The notes beneath the pieces were generated by a model. That model saw only the letters and a program-made list of their open reading frames with translations, was not told where the DNA came from and did no database searches. Position numbers and translations under genes: made by a program. Positions 12,014 to 25,200 of a stretch of 64,000 nucleotides of DNA are shown here, piece by piece (position 1 is the first letter of the stretch; the number at the start of each line of letters is the position of its first letter). Source of the DNA: Chrysomallon squamiferum (taxonomy: Eukaryota > Mollusca > Gastropoda > Neomphalida > Peltospiridae); the NCBI GenBank assembly GCA_012295275.1, contig CM022670.1, forward strand, positions 31,557,438 to 31,621,437, read 5' to 3'.

Positions 12014-13638
12014 TCAGCTATGTGTTAGTCCCTTAAGTCCCAAGACATGATCAGCAAACAAATCTTGCATGTTGAACTTCTGAAACATTTGTTTTACTTC
12101 ATCAAGGGAACTATACTCAACAACCTGAAAATCTGTAAATCTGCAACGAAATATTGAAGTCACTGTACCTTTTATTTATTTGGTTTTAAATATATGTATT
12201 GTTTTGGTTCATTACAAAACTAATTCATTATAAATCCTATTTTCATTAAAATAGTTTATCATATTATTTCAATGAATTTATTTTATTTTTTTTATTATTT
12301 CAGTCTGTGAATCTGTAATGTGATATTAATCATATTTATTCTTAATATAACTTTTGTGTTTTTTGTTGTTACAAAATGGATTGAAAATCCACTTATTAAA
12401 ATCATTTTATAACATTACTTAAAATCACTGTAAATTCCATTTTCATTGCATTCTACTTTTATCATTGTTTACATATAGATTCATTATAAATTCTATGTTT
12501 ATTAAATTATTCTGAAATACAGGTTCATGAAATGAGGCAAAAAACCTTGTTTCAATGGTAAGACATTTGTTACACAACACTGACATCATCTTCTCTTTAC
12601 ATGGACGACCTTTTGAATCAACATCAACAATGGATGTTTTGTGTCTTGCAATATATTCCTGGAAAATATTTTATAACAAAAAGAAATTTTAAGTTAATAT
12701 CAGAACTCAAGAAGAAAGTCAAACACAAAATTAAAATAATAAATTTAACAAAAGTAAATGATCAAATTAAAATTATGAAAATATTTCATACTTGTAAAAA
12801 TTATTTGTGGATAATAACCTTTATTTGAGATGGTTCTCCATGAAGAATGAAAAGAATAAGTCTATTACAAAAAACAAGTCTACCAGTCAGTTCTATCTTT
12901 TTCATCCATTTTTCTATTGTCTTTATGTACTTTGTTTTGGCTCGCATATGGTCTATGTGTAAAATAACAGTCGAAACTTCAACAACTTCATCTTTTGTTC
13001 CTACATTTTCTTTGTCTCTATGATCATTTCTAAACAGTGAATTATCACAACATTTAGTCTCATGGAATTTAGATTTTTCAGAGGAAAATGGTAATGCTAA
13101 GATTTCTTCCTGTAACAGTTCAGTGAGACCCATAAGCATTGATGATCCAGTGCACTTGTCTGCATGTCTGCAAAGTTTAGCTTGTATTAGTTTTAAGGTC
13201 TCATTGTCAATATCACTGGAGTAAAGTGATATATCTGGTGCAGTGAAAGGATATTGTGAAGGAATGTGAAAAACAATCTTTGCTTGTGATTTAAATTTTC
13301 CTTTTTCCAGCCCACTTTGAATGTTCACTGAAATTGTTTTGGCACCATTTTTTTCTGAAAGAAGAAAAAGAGGGAACTGAAAAAAATAAATATATTAGCA
13401 TAAATAAATAAATAAATATAACATAACATAATACAATACAATGCAGAGCAATGCATAATTTCCGTTTTAAGAAGTCAGAATATATAATATTTTTTATTAA
13501 TAAGCTTCACCATTCCATTAGTAAAAATTATATATTATCTATGATCATTTTGTATTTTGACACTTTACCACTGGTGTCTTCCGTTTCTCCAGGTAAACAA
13601 TAAATTGATTTCAAGACTAATATTTCTTCATCAGCCAT
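12014..13638 (-). CDS. RWDD3: RWD domain-containing protein 3 (RSUME-like)
   Basis: Four coding exons on the minus strand: 13638-13569 (ATG), 13354-12819, 12658-12546 and 12140-12014 (TGA). They total 846 nt and 281 aa; human RWDD3 is 267 aa. RWDD3/RSUME enhances SUMO conjugation by binding UBC9. The N-terminus starts MADEEILVLKSIYCLPGE, followed by an RWD fold (AKIVFHIPSQYPFTAPDIS). The C-terminal half carries the family's most conserved stretch, LHIDHMRAKTKYIKTIEKWM, then LTGRLVFCNRLILFILHGEP, VDVDSKGRPCKEKMMSVL and VVEYSSLDEVKQMF. The start is supported because MADEEILVLKSIY aligns with the usual RWDD3 N-terminus. An acceptor at 13667 precedes it, so the first exon is untranslated. A minus-strand AATAAA lies about 10 nt past the stop (11999-12004). 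It is transcribed away from YTHDC1. Confidence 0.93.
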
Positions 13639-15073
13639 TCCTACTCTTTAATTTTCACCACCTCAACTAAAGAATTAAAAAAAAAAAAAAAGAAAAAAAA
13701 ATTTTTCAGTTTATTAAGGAGAAAAAGGAGTGAAAAACATTGTTATTTTTCAGCAATGTACAATTTGCTGATGATCTAAACTCTATATTACTTATTAGTT
13801 TAATATTTTGAAAGTATTAAGTCATATTTAAATTATTCCAGGTTTACATACACTTTTGGGTGCTACCCTGGCATGTGATCTACACTGAGCAAATTCTACT
13901 TTCACGTGTGATCTATGAGCTTATTTTAATTATTATTTTGTTCATTCTTGGGTTTTTTATTATTATTTTTTATGGAATAAATATAACAGATTTTCCTTTT
14001 ATTATATATTTTTAATGTATAGGAACAAGGGCTGAAAAGTCTACAAATTTGAATAATTTTATCAATAATTTCTTCATTATCTACAAGGCCATTTCTTCAT
14101 AAAAATGCAACTGCCTTCATCTTAAGGGTTCTTTAGAAACTGAAAATAAATGAACAAGGAAAAATCACACAGTGGAATACTGGTGAACAACCAAATGCTA
14201 TATCTATTCAGACATGAATTTTGCGTCTAATGTTTCTGATACAAGCTAGATCATTTCCGATGTATTACTTTAAACTGACATTTCCTGTTAAAAGAATATA
14301 ATTATCCTTTCTAGTCACACTCTTATCTTACAAAAATTTCCTAGATATTTTTGTTGCTGAAGATTGCCCTTTACTTTGTAGATTACACACCAAAGTAGTT
14401 TCGTCACATGTAGACTCATTTTTGTATAAGGAACATTTTTGGATAACCATAAATTCAACTTTCAAGTAAATTTTATTGAATAGTTTGTCTTCTTTTTTTT
14501 TAGGAGGGGTGTGAGGTTGGAGCATTCAGTCTCCATCCAGCACCACCTCGGTTTTGTTCATATATATATAAGTTCAACAACAAAAAACTAGAGTGACAGT
14601 TAACAAATTTAAAGGTGAACAAAAAAAAAAAAAAAAAAAAAAAAAAGAAAGAAAGAAAGAAAAATGAAAAAGATAGAAAAGAAATAACGACACGTATTTT
14701 GCTACTTACTTCCCTTGATTTAAAAGGCGAGGGGAGAAGAACAACATTTGATTTGAGAAACCATAACTGTATAAGTGAGCTCAGCTGTAATATATTTTAT
14801 GAGTATATTCTTACAAGTGATATAAAAGAAATACATACGTAAAGACATTCCGAGAAACATTCAAGTTATTAATCATTTGAATTTATGTAAACATTTTAAA
14901 TCATATTTAAATACTGGTTAAACTTAAAGTTTTCTTTAAATTTAATTTAACTTTTATTAGATTAATCATTAACCGTTTTTTTGTCATCACTCGAAAAACG
15001 TCTACATTAATAATTAGTTTCAAGCATTCTCTGCCATAAGTTCGATTAAAAACTTATTAAATAAAGAAATTAC

Positions 15074-15111
15074 CGATTTTTAGAGGTTGTTAAATACGAG
15101 TCGTCTGCCAT
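15074..15111 (-). promoter_or_regulatory. Candidate RWDD3 5' leader exon with upstream ORF
   Basis: Reading minus, an ATG at 15111 opens 12 codons (MADDSYLTTSKN plus two bases) and ends at a good donor, CG|GTAATT, at 15074. Joining it to the acceptor at 13667 gives an Arg codon then TGA, a 13-codon upstream ORF ending before the real RWDD3 start at 13638. The true 5' end of this exon is unknown. Confidence 0.35.
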
Positions 15112-15242
15112 GTTAAAAGTCGATCAGTCCACACAGTAAATAGACTGGTAGACTTTTTGTTTGAAGTAAGATTTTAAAGGATTCGGAAAAACAAAGTAGA
15201 TGGCTATTTTCGCCTCGTGAATAAGGTTTAGCTATTCCATTA

Positions 15243-15290
<48 letters not shown>
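15243..15290. repeat. (TTA)n microsatellite
   Basis: About 16 uninterrupted TTA/ATT triplets in the interval between RWDD3 and YTHDC1. Confidence 0.95.
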
Positions 15291-16257
15291 TGTGTCTCTT
15301 TTATTGAAAATGATTTTCTTACTGTCAGCGATTTAGCAGTCAGTAAAATCTGTTATAAGGACACCTACATAATACATTAGAAATAGAATTAGTACTGAAC
15401 CTATATTAGTTAAAATTTTGTGATTAACAACAAGTAAGTAAAATGAGAGAATGACTATATTAAATGCATTCATGATTTAATCAAGGGGATAAACTTTAAA
15501 AAATATATTAAATGTTTATATAATATATATATATAAAAAGTTGATTATATTTTACATTCCAGCTATAAAAATAAATAAATAAATCATTAAATGTATAGAT
15601 GCAAATTTAATAAAATTATTTTATTGTGTTTTTAGCTATATTCATGGGCAATCTTAGTGGTAAAAAAACAATTTTTAGAAATTTCAAAATTTCAAAATAA
15701 TTATATGAAATTAATTCAGTAAAGAGAATATCAGGGAAAGAGTAATACGTAATAAGTAACCGAAATGAGACTGGAGAAAAGTGTATTTCTGAAAAAATAA
15801 TAAAATTATCGTCAGTATTTATTTTTAAATTATTATTATTATTATTATTATTATTTTTTTTTTTTTTTTATATATATATATATTTAAAATGTTCAGTTTA
15901 TCCCTAAATAATCTGTTAATTATGAATGCCAGAGATTATAATAAAAACTTTTTCGACATTAAACAAACATATTAATATGACATTATATACTGTTATACTG
16001 TCATTTGCATTATCGTCACGTTATATCATCCATTTGTCATACAATAAAAATTAATTTTCTTTCTTTTCGTTTTGGTTTGTAATTCTGTTTTCGAACCAAA
16101 CACGAAGAATCACGTGATCTGTGGCAGCCATATTTTTCTTACAGTAGAATTTTAATCGTAATTGTTTCAGTCATTTCATTCAGTAATACATTTTAAATTA
16201 ACTCCATAACATCGGTCTGTTGTTTTCTTAATTTATTAACGAATTTTTATCAATATA

Positions 16258-19200
16258 ATGAGCGCAGAACTGCCAGATTCAAAAGGTAATATCTGTATTA
16301 GATCGGCCTATTTTTGTTCAATGACCAGTCCAGCGCTGTTGTTGGTCGCTTTCCAGTTATACACAACAGTCAGTGTTAGCGTTAATAGATCTAAGAATGT
16401 TAAGATTAACAACCAAACCAAAATTTTATAATGTAACGAATATTACAGGGATAAGAATGAAGTTTATTGAAATGCTTCCATTAATGTTTGTTGGATAGCT
16501 GTAAAAAACGACAGTCACATATATACAGTATTCCCTCGCTATTCGCGGGGGTTACGTTCTTTACCCCCCCGCGAATAGCGAAAAACCGCGAATATTGGAT
16601 GCAGTTTTAAAACGTCTATTATGAGATTATATACGGTACTAAATGCTTCCCAAACACTTTCTAAAGACACTCTTACTCATTAATACAGTAATAATGTAGT
16701 AATATTGCATGCAGTTATGTATTTCACTAATGTAGTAATGATAATGTAAACACATTTTAATTTTGTACTGAAACAATATTTTAATCAGAAAGAAACGTAA
16801 GTGCAGGAGGACGGTAACACCGCATAGCATAGTTACCCATACAGTATTACTGTACCGTAAAGTCATTTTCTATGCGTACAACATATGTATTAGAATTGAC
16901 AGAAAGTGGAACAAACAGACAGATAAATACAGTACGCACAATTCAGGTAATAATAATACAATTCAGTAATAATATGCAATTAAAAATATTATTAATACAC
17001 GGTCACAAGAAATATGCACTGTACATACAGTGTATGCATTTATAAAAAAATACGTACTGTATTGCAATAATAATTGAAAAAATTTGATATTGTTTGTGCT
17101 GTCACCAATAATGAATGATAATAAAATGATGATGAAATTTGCAGTGCCATACGATGATGATGATAACACTAATGTACAGTATGGCACAGCTTAGCTGCTG
17201 CTTTACAGCACTTTAGGTAATTATTCTTACTCTTCAGGCACTTAAGTCTCTATGACCTACAAAAACCCGGTTTACCGAGCATTTGTTTTTATGACGTTAT
17301 GACGCTAGTCTGGTATACCAGCATACGATGCGATAGGGTTAAGAGCCTAACCCGCGAATATGCGGGGCCGCGAATGGGGAACCGCGAATAGGTGAGGGTA
17401 TACTGTACTATGATAGTTACAGTAACTAATGAAAGTAACGTAGACTATAGAGCCAAGGCTTACATTAAATTTAGATTAAAAAATTAAAAGTTTCAAGATG
17501 CATCTTTTTAATTATTTCATATTTGAGACATGTTTGACGAGAAGGATACAATTATCATACAATCTAAGTGATAAAATGTGAAAAAGTTATTAATACTAAT
17601 AATAGAATTATATTTTTTTTTCTTAAAAAAAACAAAAAAAAACCTAAAAAAACAACTAAAAAAAAAGAAAAAAAAAACAATTTAAAGAGAAGAAGAAAAA
17701 CTAAAATTTTAGATTACTGAAAATGCAGAAGTGAAATTATTTCTGACATTACATTAATGTACTATAGCAGCAATTACTAGTATTAATGTAACATACAAAC
17801 TATGAACAGTTAACTTAAGTTGTATCAATTTCATTAATTCAGAATAAATGTATAAGTGGTTATTTATAACACTGAAATTTGTTGGCATCATTTCCTTCAT
17901 ACATTGAGGAGGATTTATTTTTTATTCTTTTTAATTTAACAATTATATAAAATACATATAAAAACAAAAAAGATTTCTAACAAGTCTAAAATATATGAAG
18001 TATTACATCAAAATACGAATGCAATATACAAAAAAAAAAACCCACTTAAATATACATTATACATTTTTTATGGTTAGAAAAATGCTACAAGTTTTTCTTT
18101 TCTTCACTAACATCCATTTTGTTTAGCTAGTCATTTAAAAGTATTATTTATTTTAAGATGGAATTGTAAATGTTTTGGATGACATACTGGATGGAAATAC
18201 TGGTGAAGATGAGTTTACAGGAGAAGTTACAGAAGAAAAATTAGATGGTATATTTATCTTCTATTAGCTGTTTTTCTATACATGTGCCTATTAAAAGAAG
18301 GTTTGTTTTATTATTTTTTTAATGTAATACATTTTGTTGTTATCAGTACGACAAATGTAGATAATTGAAATAAATTCATTAAGTTCACAAAATTATCATT
18401 ATTATTATAAAGAAGAGAAGGCCAATAAAACATTATGCAGCAAATATTGTCTGTGGTCTTACAAAAGCATGTAGCTACTGTTCATAACATTTGAAATATT
18501 GAAATTTCACATTATCCTTTTGAGATGTGGAAATGACATCAGTTGGTGTCAGGACTACTGCTCCTCCCCAGACAGCTGCTCCCCATTTTCTTCCAACATA
18601 CCATTCAGAATGATTTTTAAGCAACATTCCAATAAATTAGTCAAAGTGTTACATTAAACTTGATTAAAGGCATTTGTATTACTTTGATATGCTAAAACAT
18701 CTTATAAAACTTGATCTAACATCCAAGCTGACTGGAGTCAGCTGATTACTAATTAAACTTCAGAAAATAACTTTGTAATGCTTTGATCTGCAAAAAGTCT
18801 TATAAAACATCACCTAAAATCAAAGCTAAATAGAGTCAGCTAACTAAAGGTTTTTTATATTTTAAAGTATTAAAGAGAGGGCATCTGTCCAAGAGCAATT
18901 GTCCTTGAATCCATCAGTTTTGTTAATATTTACCAAAAAAAACCCCACTTATTTTTATTGGTCTGATACGTTTATTGCCAGGTCATATAATAGAAAAAAG
19001 GACAACATCTGCTAAAGCAACCAAGAAGACAGTAGTAAAGACAAAAGGAAAAGTAGTGAAGAGACCAAAGCTTGTAAAATCAGCAAACAAGGTGAACTCG
19101 GAAAACAAAGATTCTGAAATTAGTCCAATTGATTATGATCAGAATAACAAAATATCTAAAGCAGTAACAAAGAAGAAAACTGTTGTTAAAAAGAGACTTG

Positions 19201-22200
19201 CTGTAAAGAAAAAGGCTCCAGAACAAAGTAAAGGAGACGACAACATTTCAGGTATAGTTAATTTTTTATTTTTTTTAATTAAAGTTCAAAGAAAATATAT
19301 ATAGTATATACTTACATAACATCTGTATTGGTTTAAATATATTCCAAAAAAGGAACAGATTCCTATTTTAGATATTTCTAATGTCTTATATAATTCAAGA
19401 AAACATAAGGATAAATGAAAGTATCAGTATATCATTCTATTATTTTGTGCTTTTTTTTTTTGTTGTTCTTCAGAACCTCCTGTAAAGATTGCTAAGCCAT
19501 CAAACAAAAAGGTTAAGCCTGTCAAAAAAGCTAAAACAAAAAAATTGAAAGAAGCTGAAGAAAAGGGTTAGTTCTATTTTTTTGTGTGTTTTTCAGTTTA
19601 TTTTAATTACAGTATTTCATTATCTTACAAACTAAGTAGGTAATGTTTGTTTATTAAATATTTATGTAAAATATTTGTTTTAGGCTTTTACTAATTGCCT
19701 AAATTATTCTCAGCTGACACGATAATGTAATAAATTGTATTTATTTTAAATAGTTTCAGATCATATAGATTATTCTCAAAAGATTTTAAAATGTAATAAG
19801 TTCTAAAAATATACCATTGCTGTTAAAGTATCTGAGGACTTGCAAATGGAAGAAGAAACAGGTATGGTTACAGACAGTATTGAAGAGGTGGGTGATAAAT
19901 TCAACCTCAGCTTTAGTGGTGGAGAAGAAGATGAAACCAAACAGACAACAACAGATGGAGATACACAGGATTATGATACCCGCAGTGAGGCAGACAGCAC
20001 TGGTGGTGATGAGTCAAATTTTACAGAGAGTGATGGAGAATTAGGTAATTTGTTACTGTATATATAAAAATATTTTCAAAAATAAATTAACACAGGTGTA
20101 ATCTTCAGGAGAATGAATTGTTTTGTTTTTAATCAAAATACAGCAATTTGCCAGTGTTACAGAAAAGATTTATATATTTTTTGTTATGAACATTTTTTGG
20201 CAGGTGATCAACAGGAATTGTGGCAAGGTGAACGTCACTCTGAGTTTATGTTAGATGCACTGTTAAAAGGTTGGTAGTGGAGATCAAGTTGACATGCATA
20301 AAAAGTACATAGAATTACAAAACGTTGCATGCTAGTATAAAAGCTGAAAATCTGTTTCAGAGATTTGCCATACAGATTTATGATTTAATTGTGTTTCTGT
20401 AATACTGGCATATAAATTTATATTTTTCTAAAGTGGACTGAAAAATTTACTGTTGTTAAGATTGTAGCCATAGATAATTTTAGTTCGGCTTATTATTTTT
20501 ATTTTTTTCACTGTTTTGAAGAAATCCTGATCAAAATTTCACAAACAATGTATGTTGATCAAAATATTTTCTATCAAATAAGTTGATTTGTAACACATAC
20601 TGCATAATTAGTTTACAAAGAAATAGTAGCCTCCTGTATTATTTGTTACTAAATTGTCTGCTAAGATTATTTAAAAAAAAAAATCTTTGAAAATAAGTGC
20701 TTTTGATTTATTTTATAAATACATAATCAAATTTCTAGATAACTATATTGTTAGTAAGAAAACATGATAGCATACTTCTGGTTTATGGAAACACTATCTT
20801 AGTGCATTGAGGAGTTAAAGTAATGTTAATAATCAGACAAAATTTGGTAAAGAAGAATTGATCATGATATTCTGCTTGCATGTGTCAGTTTGCTCTTCTC
20901 TATCAATGTTTAGTTTAATGCTTGAATTTTTGATATAATTTAAAAATGATAAAAAATTTAATTGTATATATGTATTAATTAAGATTTTACAAATTGAACT
21001 GTTTTAGGTTAAATGTTCACTATATCACATTTTATGCATTTCACACAATATTTTTACCCACACCTCTGCTTGAATTATAAATAACATTTTGTTTTGAACA
21101 ATTACAGGCTATCATGTTAAATTTTTAATTAATTTTTTTTTGTCAGTTCTAATTTAATGTTGATTATATTCAGATGGCGAAGGAGATGCTGATGGTGAAT
21201 CTCAGATGAGAAAAGTTAAGAAAAAACGTTCTGATGGCCGTGAGATTTCTCCAATTCAGTGGGATAAGAGTGAAGAGGACAGTGACAAAAGTGATGAGGA
21301 GGATGACATTGATGATGATAAGAGTGACATTAGCAATGGCAGTTTTAAGAGCAACAAAAGTGGAAATAAGAGTGATAGTGAAACAGAAAGAAGACGTATG
21401 AAGTTTATTAATCTTTTATTCTTTTTAGTGGAAAAAATACATATTTACAATAATTTTCATTGGGCTGTTATTCTTTGGGAAAAAATCAAATGTTTCAAAT
21501 ATAAATTGTTATTGTTAGGTTTTTTTAAAATTTGTTTATGACACCTTTGATATGACTAATTAATGCAGATTTGTGTTTAAAAATAGTTTTTACTTTTACC
21601 TGTTTCAGTAAAGTAAAAAATTATTTTTTAAACATTTTTAATGCACTTTTTTGAAAAAAGTGAATTCAGTTTTAAGTAAAACTAATAATTTTGATAGTAA
21701 TTCAGGATTTTAACATGCAGTTAATTTTGATTTTGTTCAAAATATAAAAGCAGGCATAAATTTTTTAATTTTTGAAATTGGTATCTTTTAAACAGGTTTC
21801 AATGCTAAGCTGAAATATATATTTAGAAATGCCCGTTACTTTCTGATTAAAAGCAACAATCATGAAAATGTAGCTCTTGCTAAAGCCAAGGGTGTTTGGT
21901 CAACTCCACCACAAAATGAGGCGAGGCTAAACCAAGCATTCCGGGTAGGTTAACATCAAATATTATTTAAAAGGATAAAAAAAAACTGAAGCTGGTCTTG
22001 GATGACTGTATGTGGCATATTTGTGTGCAACCCAGATTCATTAATAAATTTAAAAAAAATATATATATATTCTTTTTTATAGCACACCGAATATTTACCT
22101 TTTTTATTAATTTTTTTTTTTTTTTTTAGCACACTCAATGTTTGTCTTTATTTTATTTTATTTATTTTAGGAGAGCAACAATGTAATTCTCATCTTCTCT

Positions 22201-25200
22201 GTTAAAGAAAGTGGAAAATTTCAAGGTATGATTTATTTTTACTACAATAAAAATAGGATTTCATTCTTGATTTTTCATTTTAGTTTCTTGCATGTTCTTA
22301 GAAATTAAATATAATTAAAAAAAAAAAATGTATTTAGGTTTTTGAGTTGTGTTTCATTTGCCTTAGGTTTTGCAAGGATTGGTGATGAGTCAACAAAGGA
22401 TCATCCACCAATACGCTGGGTGCTTCCTCCAGGAATGAGTGCCAGAGCTTTGAGTGGTGTCTTCAAATTGGATTGGGTCTGCAGGTTTGATAGCTTGATA
22501 TATATTAATTTTTTTTTTTTTTTTACTGTTATTATTATTTTTACTTTACAAATAATGAGATTAAGAAATATTCAACATAAATATGATATTAGACATGAAG
22601 ATAAATTAAACTGCTGTTATAGTTAATCTTTAATGAAAACATTTCACTTACTTGGTTTCCTTTCATTTATTTTGTAAATAACATAATAAAAAAACAATAA
22701 TAGAAAGGCCATTGATGAACGTGTACTTTCTTTTAGACGGGAACTGCCTTTCACTAAGGCTGGGCACCTACACAACCCTTGGAATGAATACAAACCTGTT
22801 AAAATAGGCAGAGATGGTCAGGTCAGTCTTCAACTAATTTATCTTTATTTTCTTTTCTTTTCAGGAGTTAAAAAAATATCAAATAAAAAATTATTATTTT
22901 TAAAAACAAGATTTGATAAAATTTCATGTTCTGAAGTTGATTACCTTAAATATATGATCGTTTATTGTTTTAAAAATATTTTTACTTAGTTGTGTAGACT
23001 ATTTGCTCATATAATCTTTCTATTTTGTATAACAGTTGCTTAAATAAAAACAACATTTGTACTAATTATTTTATTATTTCAGGAAATTGAAGGGCGATGT
23101 GGAGAAACTCTGTGCAAACTTTTTCCACCAGACACGAAGCAGGACATTGATGCAATTATAAGAAAAGCAAGGAAATCTCGTCACCTAGCTCGTCCTGTTA
23201 GACCAAGAGAGCGACGTGGCTCAGGCAGACCATTTGAATTTTCTAGGTTAGGATTTATTGTGTCAGAGCTGACTTGTTGTTCTGGATGAGGAGTAACATA
23301 GAACCGATGTTTAAATAAAAACCATGAGGATCATTGGCAAAATAATTCTATCCATGCTCAGATTCGATTCCTTGTGTTATGGATTCGACTCTGAGTTGAA
23401 AATTGTTTCTGGAAATTTCTATTAAACAAGAAAAGGATTTTTTCAGATGTCTCACTTTCCTCCCACTTTTATTTTACTTTCTTTAGAAAATTAAAAAAAA
23501 AAAAAAAAAAAAAATGGGATGGGTCTGCTAAGGTTAATGTATACTTTGAATTAAAGAATTCAAAAAACATTTTAATGAAATATTTCTCTTATTAGATTGT
23601 TACAGGGACTTAATTTTGAATGCAGTTCCAGTGCATGGAACAACTTAAAAATCAAGTTTCATACAACTAATACCGGTTCGAAAGAACTGATACTACTTCA
23701 AAACTTCTAAAACCAGTTGAAGATTCAAGTTGTGAGCAAGCATCAGGTGTAGTGTTTACTTGAAAATAGAATGTCACGAAGAAATAAAGCTGTTGTTACA
23801 GGCTAAAAGTACAAGTGAAAATCGCGTGCCGAATAGCAGAGACAATCTTTGCTGTAATTTAAAAAGAAATAAAAAAAAAAACTAACTTAGTCTGTGCATT
23901 ACACCACTCCTACCGTGTGGACTAAGTATGAGTTGTGTGTTGCTCAGTCAGTTTTAGGTATATGTTCCCCACCAGATAGCCATATCCGTGAACTGTCTTA
24001 ATTTGTGGCTAAGTATGGATATTTTATAGATAAATTGTGATTTCTACATCATTAATCTGTGATGGACAGTATTATTAGTTCGGGTAAATAGGGGCTAAAA
24101 GGACAAAATATAATATTAAAAAATTTAAGAATGTTGGGGACTAAAATAATGTGTGAAATTATGGACTAGTATCCTGTTTTCTCCCAATTTTGGACTGAGT
24201 ACAAAAAATACTCATTGGGACTATGTGTCTAGGATGTGACCTTTTAGTGGAGAATCTCGCCTGGTAGCTGAGATGATTCCATCGACAGAATGGTATGTTC
24301 ATTTCGTTTTTCATTTTATGAAACAAATCACAGGAAGATAATCTGTATTTATCAGAGGCTTAAAAATCAATGAGAAAAAGTAAATTGGTGCAGCAATGCA
24401 GGCTAGAGAATTTCAGTAATGCTTTTTAACATTATGAGGTGAAATATAATATTTTGTTTGTATTTATTTATTAATAAAAAAATTCAGTGCAGAATTTATT
24501 TGATTAAACTTAATTCATTTAAACAACAGATAATGTAGGTAATGATAACCAGATTGAAATAATCAACACCAACAAAGGTTTATTACAAATATACTAAATA
24601 TATTATTATTATAATTGCTTAAAATAAATCAAAGTTTATATTCAGTTGCTTTCATGAATATCATCAGTAAAGATCATGTATTTTTACTGTTAACTTTGAA
24701 TAGATATTTTGTTTTAAGATTAATAAATTATTCACATGCAGCTAAATTAATTTCATTATATTATATTTAATTATTTAAATTCCAAATGAATCTTTACAAA
24801 CATTAAGAAATCTGTTTTTTGTTTTTCCATGTTATTAACATTCTTACTAGTTTAAATTAATTTTCTCTTTGTGTAATTAAGATCCTTAGTATTGAAATTT
24901 AAATTTTGAAAAGGTGAAAAAATATTGTCTGAAATTATAGCATAAATTGATATGCAGTTTTATAATTTTGAAAAACATTTTTTTCAAAATGTAAAATAAA
25001 AAAATTAATAAATCATATATGTCTCATAGAATATGTTATTACTTATTAATTTTTATTATTGTTCAGTTTTGCTCATGTTCCAGCACATTAATCACTAAAA
25101 TTAATGAAAATTTGATCTTACTCTGAAGGCTAATTTATAAATTCTATTTACTGCATATGATGGCTAATGGGCAATTCCATGCATTGAACATGATCGTATT

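Larger units (their letters stand above)
13667..16257. other. RWDD3 leader intron and shared RWDD3/YTHDC1 upstream region
   Basis: About 2.6 kb between two head-to-head coding starts. It contains A runs at about 13678-13700 and 14621-14646, a (TTA)n microsatellite at about 15243-15290 and T/TA runs at about 15837-15882. No protein-coding gene is supported. Promoters for both genes must lie here; the part between 15111 and 16258 is the best candidate, but I see no clear TATA box. Confidence 0.45.
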
